DNA of 64,000 nt from Planctomycetaceae bacterium (GTDB taxonomy: Bacteria > Planctomycetota > Phycisphaerae > Phycisphaerales > SM1A02), in contig JAIXYQ010000007.1 in NCBI GenBank assembly GCA_027490145.1, positions 1 through 64,000 of the forward strand, in the 5' to 3' direction. The translations under genes were made by a program, and so were the position numbers. Below the pieces are notes generated by a model. The model ran no database searches, was not told the DNA's origin, and saw nothing but the letters and a program-made list of their open reading frames with translations. Below are positions 7,934 to 17,782 of the stretch, piece after piece (the first letter of the stretch is position 1; every line of letters begins with the position of its first letter).

Positions 7934-9436
7934 ATGATGCCCATCACCACGCTCGTCCTGCTCGCCGGGCTGTCAGGCTGGAGCACCTCAGCCTCCAGTC
8001 CAACCCTCCTGGTCGGTGGATCAGGCGAGCAGGTGCAGCCCAAGCTTTCATGGGATGGCCGCGGCATGCTCGCGTTGAGTTGGTATGACGCCCCCTCCGG
8101 CTACGACGTCATGGTGCGCCAGCTCACGACCGACGGCGACTTCACCTGGCCCACGGCCACCGTGGTGATGAACAACTCCTTCAGCAGCACCCAGGACTAC
8201 CAGCTGTTCCGAGGGGCACCGTGGGCCGTCGCGAGCCAGCAGGGGAGTTCCTCGCCGGTCGCCGCGGTCGCGTCACTCAACAGCGACGGCACGCTCGCGT
8301 GGACCCGGACCGTCAGTGGATCGTCCGCCAGTGTGCCCAAGGGCAACCAGGCCGACGACGGTTTCCTGTGGAGCGCGTGGGTCGAGGGATCGAACACGCG
8401 CGTGCAGCGACTGGCGCAGGCAGACGGCGGCTTCAGCTTCGGCGCCCCGATCCAGATCGGGACCACGGGTTCGGCCTTCGCCGCGGATGTGGAGCCGGCG
8501 CTTTCGGGTTCCGGTGTGGTCGTGTCCACGGTCCGCTACTCCACCTTCAGCGGTCCCAAGGTGCTCTGGGCCAACCTCATCAATCCCGATGGCTCGCAGC
8601 CATGGGGCACGATCGGCAGGCAGGTCTTCTCATCCGGCAGCCTGCAGTTCGGGAACTTCCCGGAGTTCCGGCGGGTGCCTTCGCTCGGCCACCTGTTCGC
8701 GTACTACAAGACCTCGCCGCTGCAGTCCTATGTCCAGGTGCTCGATGCCCAGGGCAACCGGCTCTTCGGCACCGAGGGCTTCGGCGTCACGGGTGACACG
8801 AGTCGCGAACGCACCAATCCAGCCGCGGTCGCCGATGGGCAGTACGTGTACGTGTGCTGGATCGAGCACACTCCGAACTCCAGCATCTACGGCGTGTACG
8901 CGCAGTGCTTCGACGCGGCGACCGGCACGCGGCAGTGGGGCGCCTCCGGTCTTCCGCTGGCCGCACTCGAGACCGTCTACTCGTACTCAGGCGCGGTCGC
9001 CCACCTGCGCCCCGAGGGCGTCGTGTTCGGATGGGTGCGTTCCACGGCGTTCGGCCAGGACACCGTCGAGGCGATGTGCGTGAACGCAGCGGGTGCGACC
9101 GTGTGGGATCGCCGCCCGGTGGCGACCAACGCCAGCCCCAAGGGAAGGATGCAAGCCTGCGGGGTCCCTTATGGCACGGTTCTTTTCTGGGAGGACGGCA
9201 TCACGCTCGGCTCGTCGGACATCCGCGGCATGCGCATCGGTGCCGATGGTTCACTCGGGCCCGCCGTCCGTCCATCGCCCGATCTGAACGGTGATGGATC
9301 GGTCAACGGTGCCGATCTTGGCGTGCTGTTGACGGCATGGTCCGGAGAACCCGGTGAGTCATCGGCTGACCTGAATGCGGATGCCGGCGTCGACGGCGCC
9401 GATCTTGGTCAGCTGCTGACCGCGTGGCAGGAGTGA
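7934..9436 (+). CDS. Secreted protein with dockerin-like tail
   Basis: This exported 500-residue protein has a signal peptide (MMPITTLVLLAGLSG...ASS). Its body is rich in Trp, Gly, Ser and beta-strand-like repeats (for example WTRTVSGSS, WGTIGRQVF, WGASGLPLA), consistent with a beta-propeller or other repeated beta fold. The last 50 residues carry two EF-hand-like units, DLNGDGSVNGADLG and DLNADAGVDGADLG, nearly the same tail as the propeller protein at 4720. The body matches no enzyme family I know. ATG codons at 7934 and 7937 are adjacent and both give the same signal peptide; an upstream ATG at 7916 adds six residues. It is probably cell-surface or secreted. Confidence 0.85.
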   Translation: MMPITTLVLLAGLSGWSTSASSPTLLVGGSGEQVQPKLSWDGRGMLALSWYDAPSGYDVMVRQLTTDGDFTWPTATVVMNNSFSSTQDYQLFRGAPWAVASQQGSSSPVAAVASLNSDGTLAWTRTVSGSSASVPKGNQADDGFLWSAWVEGSNTRVQRLAQADGGFSFGAPIQIGTTGSAFAADVEPALSGSGVVVSTVRYSTFSGPKVLWANLINPDGSQPWGTIGRQVFSSGSLQFGNFPEFRRVPSLGHLFAYYKTSPLQSYVQVLDAQGNRLFGTEGFGVTGDTSRERTNPAAVADGQYVYVCWIEHTPNSSIYGVYAQCFDAATGTRQWGASGLPLAALETVYSYSGAVAHLRPEGVVFGWVRSTAFGQDTVEAMCVNAAGATVWDRRPVATNASPKGRMQACGVPYGTVLFWEDGITLGSSDIRGMRIGADGSLGPAVRPSPDLNGDGSVNGADLGVLLTAWSGEPGESSADLNADAGVDGADLGQLLTAWQE

Positions 9437-9503
9437 GCGGCCGCAGTGATCCGAGTGATCGGGCGCATCCGGTCACGCTGAACCGCTACGCTTGAACCTC
9501 GCC

Positions 9504-11039
9504 ATGCCGCACCGCAAAGGCCTGAGCCTGCTCACGATCGCATCGGTGCTCGGCCGGGGCTTGGCCGTCGTGCAGAGCGTGGCGATCGGCTTCCTGCTGT
9601 CGCCCGAGGACTACGGCGCCTTCGCGGTCGCGCTCGGTGTGCTCATGTTCACCGGTCTCTTCCGCGCGGGTGGGGTCTGGATGGTGCTCGGCAGCATTCC
9701 GAGCGAGCACTTCCGCGACCGCGCACCGCCGGTGTTCTGGGTGGGCGTGATGGTCGGCGCGACGGGCTGCATCATCACGGCCATCGGTGCGATTCCCGGC
9801 ATCGGGGTCAAGCAGGTCCCCGGCAGCAGCCTTGCGCTGCTGGTGCTCGGATTGCAGTTCGCCATCCTCCCGATCCAGCAGTTGGCGCAGATGAAGCTGG
9901 GCAGTGAGCACGGCTACCGCGCGCTCGCCATGGCCGTGCTGGTGTGCAGCGTGATCAAGTTCGGGGTCGCGATGTCCGCCGCCTGGTTCGGTTTCGGAGC
10001 GTTGGCACTCGCCCTGCCGCAGGTGCTGGGAACGGCCATCGAGGCCGTCCTGTACGGCCGGGCTGCGGGTCTGGATCGGTCCTACTTCAGGTTCCGTCCG
10101 GTCGAGGTCTGGGAGGCGCTCCGGCTGCAGTTGCCGGTCCTTCCCATCGCCGCGCTCAACTCGATCAATTCACAGGGTGACTACTTCATCGGATCACTCT
10201 TCCTGACGACGGCGTCGCTGGGGCTGTACTCCTTCGCCTACCAGATCGCGAGTCAGCCCTACATGGTGCTGACCATGGCGTTGCAGCGCGTGCTCGTGCC
10301 CCGTTCCGCGACCTCCATCTCCTCCAGCCAGCACGGCGAGTACCTGGCAGGCATGGCCACCACGGTCTTCTTCGTGGTGCCGGCCATCTGCATCGGGCTC
10401 GGCGTGTCGTTCCCATCGATCGAACAGGTCATCTGGGGCGGGCGCTGGGCCGATGCCTCGGAGCTCGTGACGATCCTGTCGATCGGCCTGAGCGGTCCGC
10501 TTGCCCTGGCCATCCTCATCACGCCACTGCTCGCGGCCCGCCGATTCTCGATCGTGCTGGCCACCGAGGCGATCCGAGGGGCGAGCGTGCTCGGCGGCGG
10601 GGCGTTGGGGGCGATCGTGCTGGCCAACGGTGCCTGGCTCGCTGGTGATCCGATTGCCGATGCCAAGGGGCTTGCCCTGGGTGTCTGCCTGGTCACCACC
10701 GTGACCTCGGTGGGGACCGGCGTGTGGCTCCTGTCCGCGGCGGGACTCCGCCTTCGCCCCATGGCCGAATCGCTGCTCGTGGGTCCGGCCGCCTGCACGT
10801 TGGCCGGCTACGGGGCCTGGAGCGTGGCGCACTCCCTGGTGCTGTCGTTCGATTCCCTGGGATCGCGAGGCGGTGCCGCGGTCGTGGCGACCGTCACGCT
10901 CGTGCTGTACGCGCTCATCCTGATCGGTGCACTGCAGCTCCTTCCTTCCCTGCGTGCGGCCTACGTCAATGTGGCTGAACCTGGGCTCGAAGGCCTGAAG
11001 CGCTTCGCGCAGCGGCTTCACCTGCCGGTCGGGGATTGA
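9504..11039 (+). CDS. Polysaccharide flippase (Wzx/MATE-like oligosaccharide exporter)
   Basis: This inner-membrane protein of about 511 residues has some 14 hydrophobic helices. Its N-terminal region (SVLGRGLAVVQSVAIGFLLSP followed by YGAFAVALGV) is typical of the polysaccharide/lipopolysaccharide flippases of the MOP superfamily. Such proteins turn lipid-linked oligosaccharides from the cytoplasmic to the outer face of the membrane. No glycosyltransferases sit beside it, so the glycan is unknown; the export genes at the right end of the window are a possible partner. The ATG at 9504 was chosen; a TTG at 9492 in the same frame overlaps the TACGCT -10-like element and is less likely. Confidence 0.85.
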   Translation: MPHRKGLSLLTIASVLGRGLAVVQSVAIGFLLSPEDYGAFAVALGVLMFTGLFRAGGVWMVLGSIPSEHFRDRAPPVFWVGVMVGATGCIITAIGAIPGIGVKQVPGSSLALLVLGLQFAILPIQQLAQMKLGSEHGYRALAMAVLVCSVIKFGVAMSAAWFGFGALALALPQVLGTAIEAVLYGRAAGLDRSYFRFRPVEVWEALRLQLPVLPIAALNSINSQGDYFIGSLFLTTASLGLYSFAYQIASQPYMVLTMALQRVLVPRSATSISSSQHGEYLAGMATTVFFVVPAICIGLGVSFPSIEQVIWGGRWADASELVTILSIGLSGPLALAILITPLLAARRFSIVLATEAIRGASVLGGGALGAIVLANGAWLAGDPIADAKGLALGVCLVTTVTSVGTGVWLLSAAGLRLRPMAESLLVGPAACTLAGYGAWSVAHSLVLSFDSLGSRGGAAVVATVTLVLYALILIGALQLLPSLRAAYVNVAEPGLEGLKRFAQRLHLPVGD

Positions 11040-11060
11040 TCCTGCTGCAGGCACGCGCAC

Positions 11061-11066
11061 TATGCT
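11061..11066 (+). promoter_or_regulatory. -10-like element TATGCT for cysS
   Basis: TATGCT is followed by 7 nt and an in-frame GTG at 11074. The ATG at 11062 lies inside this element and is therefore unlikely to be the start. Confidence 0.5.
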
Positions 11067-11073
11067 TGCGCGC

Positions 11074-12594
11074 GTGCAGCGCATGAGGCTCTACAACACG
11101 GCACGCCGGGCCATCGAGCCGGTCGTCCCCATCGATCCCTCCGGCTCGATCACCTTCTACTCCTGTGGTCCGACCGTCTACGACGATGCGCACATCGGCA
11201 ACTTCCGCTCCTTCCTGAATGCCGACACGCTGCGGCGGGCGCTGGAACTCGTGGGCCACCGGGTCCGGCACGTGATGAACATCACCGACGTCGGCCACAT
11301 GACCGACGACGGCAACGCGGACGGCGGTGGCGAGGACAAGATGGCCGTCGCCGGCCGTCGCATCGCCGAAGCCAAGAAGTCGGGCGCGCTGCCGGCCGGA
11401 ACCGACATCGATCCTGCGGATCCGTACGCCATCGCGGGCTTCTACGCCGACCGCTTTCTGGAGGATGCGCGGACGCTCGGCCTGAAGGTCGCGATCGAGG
11501 CCGTGGCCGATCCGTCGCTGATGCCGCGCCCGACCGCCTGCATCCCACAGATGGTCGCCCTGGTCCAGCGGCTCGTCGAGCGCGGACACGCGTACGTCGC
11601 GGCCGACGGGGTGGTCTACTTCGACGTCCGCTCGTTCCCTGCCTACGGTGAGCTCTCCGGCAACACGCTCGATCAGCTTCGCGAGGGCGAGGGTGGCCGC
11701 ATCAGCGCCGAGCACCAGGCCGTGAAGCGGCACCCGGCCGACTTCATGCTCTGGAAGCCCGATGCGCACCACATCATGAAGTGGCCGAGCCCGTGGGGAG
11801 ATGGCTATCCCGGTTGGCACCTCGAGTGCAGTGCGATGGCCGCCATGACCCTGGGCGAGCGGATCGACCTGCACTCCGGCGGCGAGGACAACATCTTCCC
11901 GCACCACGAGTGCGAGATCGCCCAGAGCTGCTGCGGCTTCGGGCAACCGTCGTTCGCGAACCACTGGTTCCACACGCGTCACCTCCAGGTCGAGGGCGAG
12001 AAGATGTCCAAGAGCAAGGGCAACTTCTTCACGGCGCGCGACCTCTTCGCCAAGGGCGTCACGCCCGCGGCGCTCCGTCTTGAGCTGGTGCGCACCCACT
12101 ACCGCACCAACGCCAACTTCACCATGCAGGGGCTCCGGGATTGCCAGCGCATGATCGATCGTTGGGCCCGCGCGCAGCAGGCGCTCGATGCCGCGGCCGC
12201 AACCTGTGCGCCGGATCCGGCGGCGGCACCGGGGCCCATGGCGCGCGCGCTGGGCGCCTTCATCGATGCGGTCTGCGACGACCTGAACCTTGCTCGCGCG
12301 ATCGCCGCCCTCAACGAAGCGTGCGGCGAGGATCCTTCGGGCTGCCCGCACGCCGAGCGTGCCGCGCTGGCGCGCATGGACTCGGTGCTCGCGGTGCTCG
12401 AGCGCAACGCGTCGCAGCAGGCGCCCACCGACGATCCCTTCACGGCGCAGGTCGAGGCCCTCATCGCGCAGCGGCTCGCGGCGCGGGCGGCCAAGGACTG
12501 GGCCGCGGGCGATGCCATCCGTGCGCAGCTCGTGCAGCTGGGCGTCACGATCAAGGATGGCGCGAACGGCACGACCTGGACCCGCACCGTATGA
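11074..12594 (+). CDS. cysS: Cysteinyl-tRNA synthetase
   Basis: This cytoplasmic class I enzyme charges tRNA-Cys. The 506-residue product shows the zinc-ligand Cys at 31 within YSCGPTVYD, the HIGH-type motif HIGN at 40-43, a WHLECS segment with another zinc ligand, a GGEDNIFPHHECE segment, and KMSKS at 310-314. The GTG start was chosen because it lies 7 nt after a TATGCT element; an ATG at 11083 in the same frame would remove three residues. The stop codon overlaps the start of coaE (ATGA), so the two genes are probably co-translated. Confidence 0.96.
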   Translation: MQRMRLYNTARRAIEPVVPIDPSGSITFYSCGPTVYDDAHIGNFRSFLNADTLRRALELVGHRVRHVMNITDVGHMTDDGNADGGGEDKMAVAGRRIAEAKKSGALPAGTDIDPADPYAIAGFYADRFLEDARTLGLKVAIEAVADPSLMPRPTACIPQMVALVQRLVERGHAYVAADGVVYFDVRSFPAYGELSGNTLDQLREGEGGRISAEHQAVKRHPADFMLWKPDAHHIMKWPSPWGDGYPGWHLECSAMAAMTLGERIDLHSGGEDNIFPHHECEIAQSCCGFGQPSFANHWFHTRHLQVEGEKMSKSKGNFFTARDLFAKGVTPAALRLELVRTHYRTNANFTMQGLRDCQRMIDRWARAQQALDAAAATCAPDPAAAPGPMARALGAFIDAVCDDLNLARAIAALNEACGEDPSGCPHAERAALARMDSVLAVLERNASQQAPTDDPFTAQVEALIAQRLAARAAKDWAAGDAIRAQLVQLGVTIKDGANGTTWTRTV

Positions 12595-13232
12595 CGGCAC
12601 CATCCACCGCGGCCGTGCGTCCGATCCCGACCATCGGGCTCGTCGGGGGCATCGCCAGCGGGAAGAGCGCGGTGCGCTCGATCCTGGCCGACCTCGGATG
12701 CATCACCTGTGACTCGGATGACCTGGCGCACCAGGCGCTCCGGGATCCGGCCATCCTCGGCGCGATCGGAGCACGATGGGGCGATCGGGCGGTGCGCGGT
12801 GGTGCGGTCGACCGTGGGGCGTTGGCGGCCATCGTCTTTGCCGATCCAGGCGAGCGCGCTCACCTGGAGGCGATCGTGCATCCATGGATCCATGCGCAGC
12901 GGCGGGCCATGTTCTCCGCCGACCCCGGGGCCGCCCCCGCCCGGGTGATCGATGCCCCTCTGCTGCTGGAGGCCGGCCTGCACACCGAGTGCGACAGCAT
13001 CTGGTTCATCGATGCACCGACCGAGGCGCGGCAGACCCGCGCCCAGGCGAGCAGGGGGTGGACGGTGGCCGAACTGGCCCGTCGGGAGGCTGCCCAGTGG
13101 CCCCTTGACCAGAAGCGCGCCCTCGCGCATCATGTCCTTCGCAACGACGGTGACCCGCAGTCGTTGCGGTCCCGGGTCATGGCGGCGCTGGCGGACACAC
13201 TCCGCACGCACGCCCACGCCAAGGGCACGTAG
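12591..13232 (+). CDS. coaE: Dephospho-CoA kinase
   Basis: This enzyme catalyses the last step of coenzyme A synthesis, ATP-dependent phosphorylation of the 3'-hydroxyl of dephospho-CoA. The 213-residue length is normal for the family. The P-loop GGIASGKS lies at 19-26, followed by CDSDDLAHQ, where a conserved Asp contacts the substrate, and DAPLLLEAGL near 120. The start codon overlaps the cysS stop by 4 nt. An open frame extends 450 nt upstream, but that part only shadows cysS. Confidence 0.95.
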   Translation: MTAPSTAAVRPIPTIGLVGGIASGKSAVRSILADLGCITCDSDDLAHQALRDPAILGAIGARWGDRAVRGGAVDRGALAAIVFADPGERAHLEAIVHPWIHAQRRAMFSADPGAAPARVIDAPLLLEAGLHTECDSIWFIDAPTEARQTRAQASRGWTVAELARREAAQWPLDQKRALAHHVLRNDGDPQSLRSRVMAALADTLRTHAHAKGT

Positions 13233-13333
13233 GCGAACCCGCCAGTCAGGGTTAAGTCCCACCACCACAGGCCGCACCATCCCCGTCGGGGTTCCCGGTG
13301 CAGGACCCGCATCCCAACCAAGGCAGCATCAAC

Positions 13334-14842
13334 ATGGAAGTCAATGGTCGTCGTCGCCGTCGTCGTCGTGGTCGTTCCGGCGGAGGCAGCGGCACGGGTG
13401 GTGGCGGTGGCGGTGGTGGTGGTGGCGGTGGTGGCGGCGGTCCAGCCGGCATCGTGGCTGCACCGAGCGTCGCGATCCTGCCCGGCACGAGCGTGCCCAC
13501 CGATGAGCAGCTCGACTTCGAGGCCTCGCAGCTCGATACCGAACTGAAGGAAAAGTACGAGGCCGCCAAGAAGGAGAACCTCGACGCCGCGAGCCTGCAG
13601 AAGCTCACCGCCGAACAGCTTGCCAAGGAAGCCAAGGCGCTCGGCCTCGGTGACCTCGTGGGCATGCCCCGCAACAAGCTCGTCTTCGAGGTGGTCAAGG
13701 CCAAGGCGATGAAGTACGGCCTGATGTTCGCCGAGGGCACCCTCGAGATCATGCCCGACGGCTACGGCTTCCTGCGCAGCGCCGAGTACTCGTACCTGCC
13801 GTCGGACGATGACGTCTACGTGAGCCCCGCGCAGATCCGTCGGCTCGGCCTGCGACGCGGCCACGTGGTGCGCGGCCTCGTGCGCCCGCCGAAGGAGGCC
13901 GAGACCTACTTCGCGCTCCTGAAGATCGACACGGTCAATGGGCACGACCCCAAGAAGCTGCTGAACCTCCCGACCTTCGAGAACCTCACGCCGCTGCACC
14001 CCAACAAGCGCATCCACCTGGAAATCCTCGAGCAGCCGCAGCGGCTCGAACCGCGCATCATGGACATGGTCACGCCGCTGGGCTTCGGCCAGCGTGCGCT
14101 CGTCGTGGCCCCGCCGCGCACGGGCAAGACCGTCATCCTGCAGCAGATCGCCAATGCGATCACGCACAACCACCCCGACGTGCACGTGATCGTGCTGCTC
14201 GTGGATGAGCGCCCCGAGGAAGTGACTGACTTCAAGCGCACGACCAAGGGCAAGGTCGAGGTCGTCGCCAGCACCTTCGATGAAGAGGCCAGCCGCCACA
14301 TCCAAGTCAGCGACATCGTGATGGAGAAGGCCCGCCGCATGGTGGAACTGGGCGACCACGTCGTGGTGCTCCTCGACTCGATCACGCGCCTTGCCCGTGG
14401 GTACAACAATGCGGGCGCCGGCTCCGGCAAGATCGGCTCGGGCGGCGTCGACAACGCGGCGCTCATCCGCCCCAAGAAGTTCTTCGGCAGCGCACGCAAC
14501 ATCGAGAACGGCGGCAGCCTGACGATCATCGGGACGGCGCTCGTCGAGACCGGCAGCCGCGCCGACGAGGTGATCTTCGAGGAGTTCAAGGGCACCGGCA
14601 ACGCCGAACTTCACCTCACGCGCAAGCTCGTCGAGAAGCGCGTGTGGCCGGCGATCGACATCGCCGCCAGCGGCACCCGCCGCGAGGAGCTCCTGCTCGA
14701 CGCGAAGGAGCACGAGCTGATCGTGCGCCTGCGCAAGGTCGTCGCCGACATGAACGTGGTCGAGGCCATGGAGCTGCTCCGCAGCCGCCTGTCCAAGACC
14801 AAGTCCAACGCAGAATTCCTGATGACGATGGCCATGTCCTGA
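13334..14842 (+). CDS. rho: Transcription termination factor Rho with an Arg/Gly-rich N-terminal extension
   Basis: Rho is a hexameric RNA-dependent ATPase that loads on nascent RNA and dislodges RNA polymerase. The 502-residue product starts with an Arg cluster ([11 protein letters not shown]) and an almost pure glycine run (about 22-36), which looks disordered. Then come the Rho N-terminal helical region ([18 protein letters not shown]), the cold-shock-like RNA-binding domain ([15 protein letters not shown]), and the ATPase core with Walker A PPRTGKT at 260-266 and a [10 protein letters not shown] segment. The ATG at 13334 was chosen because it begins the conserved low-complexity leader; an ATG at 13298 in frame adds 12 residues of no clear character. 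A prepilin-like gene follows on the same strand. Confidence 0.95.
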   Translation: MEVNGRRRRRRRGRSGGGSGTGGGGGGGGGGGGGGGPAGIVAAPSVAILPGTSVPTDEQLDFEASQLDTELKEKYEAAKKENLDAASLQKLTAEQLAKEAKALGLGDLVGMPRNKLVFEVVKAKAMKYGLMFAEGTLEIMPDGYGFLRSAEYSYLPSDDDVYVSPAQIRRLGLRRGHVVRGLVRPPKEAETYFALLKIDTVNGHDPKKLLNLPTFENLTPLHPNKRIHLEILEQPQRLEPRIMDMVTPLGFGQRALVVAPPRTGKTVILQQIANAITHNHPDVHVIVLLVDERPEEVTDFKRTTKGKVEVVASTFDEEASRHIQVSDIVMEKARRMVELGDHVVVLLDSITRLARGYNNAGAGSGKIGSGGVDNAALIRPKKFFGSARNIENGGSLTIIGTALVETGSRADEVIFEEFKGTGNAELHLTRKLVEKRVWPAIDIAASGTRREELLLDAKEHELIVRLRKVVADMNVVEAMELLRSRLSKTKSNAEFLMTMAMS

Positions 14843-14913
14843 TGCCGGGCGCGTATGGACCCATGCCGGTCCGTGCGCACACCGGCCGGCGCCGAACCCA
14901 CGGGAGCACACGC

Positions 14914-15882
14914 ATGATGCACACCAGCCCGCGACGGGCCTTCACCCTGGTCGAGATCCTCACGGTCGTCGGCATCCTTGCGCTCCTGGTGGCGATCCTG
15001 CTGCCGGCCCTGCGCACGGCACGCCGCAACGCCGAGTGGGCCGACGCGGCGAACAACCTGCGGCAGGTCTCGACCTACCTGCAGGCGTACATCACGGACA
15101 ACCGCGAGTCGATCACGCCGACACAGTTCGACTACTCCACGGCCCGCAATCCCGGCCGGGTGCGCGGGCCGTCGTCGTCGGGCGTCAATCCGCTGCTGGG
15201 CCAACCCCGCCGCGGTACCTGGGCCGACATCCTCTGGACCGGTGCGGGCATCGATCCCCCTTCGCTGCCGGCTGAGTCCGGCACGGCCTACGCCTGGGAG
15301 TTCGATTCACCGGACCGCTTCTACTACGGCTACGACGACGCGTACTCGAAGAACCCGATGCGTTCGACGGTCGGCATCGAGAAGGTGCAGTTCCCCGATT
15401 CCGACGGTGTCTCGGAGTGCCGGCCCTTCGGTCCGGGCATCGATGCCCAGGAGATCGGCGAGCCCGGCTACTTCGCTGGCAACCTCTTCTTCCGTCAGGC
15501 GCAGGCCCCGTTCTACGCCGGCGATGCCACGCTCAACGCGCCGTACCAGTGGTGGAGCGCCGCACAGATCCGTCGACCCCAGGCCGGCATGTACCTGGTC
15601 GATTCCAAGGCGGGTGAGGTGATCGGCGGCACGACCCGGCAGGAATGGGAAGACCAGTTCGACGGCGATGCCACGGATGGTCGTTGCCAGGTGGACTTCC
15701 GATACCTCGGCGACACCTGCATGTTCCTGCTCCTGGACCTGCACGTGGACACGCAGCCGGCGTGGACGACGTTGCAGGAACTCCAGGGGGATTGGACCGG
15801 AACGAGCGGTTCGACCAATCCGATCGGTCGCGACATCAAGGTCACGAACCTCGAGCGCTCCGATAATCCATCGCCACCCTGA
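14914..15882 (+). CDS. Prepilin-like protein (type IV pilin / type II secretion pseudopilin N terminus)
   Basis: This 322-residue protein starts with a classic class III signal: MMHTSPRRA then FTLVEILTVVGILALLVAIL. A prepilin peptidase would cut before Phe10, leaving the conserved Glu at position +5. The rest of the helix continues into RTARRNAEWADAANNLRQ, as in planctomycete proteins of the same N-terminal class. The globular part has no enzymatic motif. It is probably a minor pilin or pseudopilin-like surface protein. A GGGAG ribosome-binding site at 14902-14906 supports the ATG at 14914; an ATG overlapping the rho stop codon at 14842 is an alternative. No other pilus genes are adjacent. 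Confidence 0.88.
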   Translation: MMHTSPRRAFTLVEILTVVGILALLVAILLPALRTARRNAEWADAANNLRQVSTYLQAYITDNRESITPTQFDYSTARNPGRVRGPSSSGVNPLLGQPRRGTWADILWTGAGIDPPSLPAESGTAYAWEFDSPDRFYYGYDDAYSKNPMRSTVGIEKVQFPDSDGVSECRPFGPGIDAQEIGEPGYFAGNLFFRQAQAPFYAGDATLNAPYQWWSAAQIRRPQAGMYLVDSKAGEVIGGTTRQEWEDQFDGDATDGRCQVDFRYLGDTCMFLLLDLHVDTQPAWTTLQELQGDWTGTSGSTNPIGRDIKVTNLERSDNPSPP

Positions 15883-15928
15883 GGCGACGATCTCCTCGAT
15901 CAAACTTGGTGAAGCGCATGCCAACCCC

Positions 15929-15956
15929 TTGATGCGCGCGCCAACTCCGCTACACT
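15929..15956 (+). promoter_or_regulatory. Sigma70-type promoter for tRNA-Thr / tuf
   Basis: TTGATG (15929-15934) and TACACT (15951-15956) are separated by 16 nt. This is one of the few places here where a -35-like element can be seen with the -10. The predicted transcription start near 15963 leads into tRNA-Thr and tuf. Confidence 0.65.
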
Positions 15957-15963
15957 CTTCGTC

Positions 15964-15986
15964 CCGCCCGATCATCGGGCGGTTTT
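15964..15986 (+). terminator. GC-rich hairpin with T4 tail upstream of tRNA-Thr
   Basis: CCGCCCGA (15964-15971) pairs with TCGGGCGG (15975-15982) around a 3-nt loop and is followed by TTTT. It has the form of an intrinsic terminator. It starts at the predicted transcription start of the tRNA-Thr promoter, so it may stop read-through from the prepilin gene or form a 5' stem-loop on the tuf transcript. Confidence 0.6.
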
Positions 15987-15997
15987 CATTCTGGAAC

Positions 15998-16069
15998 GCC
16001 ACCGTAGCTCAGTGGTAGAGCACACCCTTGGTAAGGGTGAGGTCGAGGGTTCAAGCCCCTTCGGTGGCT
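15998..16069 (+). tRNA. tRNA-Thr (anticodon GGT)
   Basis: The acceptor stem GCCACCG pairs with CGGTGGC. The D arm contains AGCTCAGTGGTAGAGC. The anticodon stem CACCC/GGGTG encloses the loop TTGGTAA, giving anticodon GGT for threonine (ACC/ACT codons). The T arm contains GGTTCAAGCC. No CCA is encoded. It lies 68 nt upstream of tuf and is probably cotranscribed with it. Confidence 0.97.
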
Positions 16070-16137
16070 TCCGCGCGCGGACGCGTTGTCCCCGCGCATG
16101 TCCGCTTCGCGCGAATCCCTGCTGGAGTCACTGAGTC

Positions 16138-17346
<1,209 letters not shown>

Positions 17347-17357
17347 TTTCTGCGGCA

Positions 17358-17387
17358 GTCCTGGGCCGGGGCGTGATCCCCGGCCCA
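17358..17387 (+). other. Perfect 12-bp hairpin between tuf and rpmG
   Basis: CCTGGGCCGGGG (17358-17369) pairs fully with CCCCGGCCCAGG (17376-17387) around a 6-nt loop. No T tract follows, so it is not a standard intrinsic terminator. It may stabilise the tuf message, serve as a processing site, or reduce read-through into rpmG. Confidence 0.7.
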
Positions 17388-17427
17388 GGGCACCGCATGC
17401 CGGGTCCCCGGCGATAGGAGCATCGAC

Positions 17428-17607
17428 ATGGCCAAGAAGTCCCTCGACCGCGAGTTCGTGTGGCTGCAGTGCACCGAAACGGGCGACCTCAACTACCGGG
17501 CCGAGATCCGCGTCAAGGGCGGCATCTCGGACAAGGTCAAGGAGGGGTTCATGAAGTTCTGCCCCAAGCTGCGCAAGCACACGCTCCACAAGATCAAGCG
17601 CAAGTGA
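17428..17607 (+). CDS. rpmG: Ribosomal protein L33 (bL33)
   Basis: This 59-residue basic protein is a component of the large ribosomal subunit. It starts MAKKSLDREFVWLQC and ends KFCPKLRKHTLHKIKRK, the usual L33 C-terminal pattern. Only two cysteines remain (15 and 44), so the four-Cys zinc site of C+ type L33 is absent. A GATAGGAG ribosome-binding site precedes the ATG. It lies between tuf and tRNA-Trp, the standard position. Confidence 0.93.
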   Translation: MAKKSLDREFVWLQCTETGDLNYRAEIRVKGGISDKVKEGFMKFCPKLRKHTLHKIKRK

Positions 17608-17665
17608 TGCGTGCGGCGGGTCCAGCCCCGCTGCGTCGGCATCGCTCGTGCATCAAGCCTCGGTT

Positions 17666-17738
17666 ACGCCGATAGCTCAGCTGGTAGAGCAGCGGATTCC
17701 AAATCCGCAGGTCGTGGGTTCGATCCCCTCTCGGCGTG
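17666..17738 (+). tRNA. tRNA-Trp (anticodon CCA)
   Basis: The acceptor stem ACGCCGA pairs with TCGGCGT. The D arm is AGCTCAGCTGGTAGAGC. The anticodon stem GCGGA/TCCGC encloses TTCCAAA, giving anticodon CCA for tryptophan. The T arm GTGGG-TTCGATC-CCCTC has one mismatch. The discriminator is G and no CCA is encoded. Its place before secE is the common bacterial one. Confidence 0.96.
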
Positions 17739-17782
17739 TTCGGATCATGGGTCCCCGATGGGGACCGGACAGGAGCCACCTC

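Noticed and set aside
13344-13547. 67-codon Val/Ala-rich open frame inside rho
   Set aside because: It is the frame-shifted reading of the glycine run.
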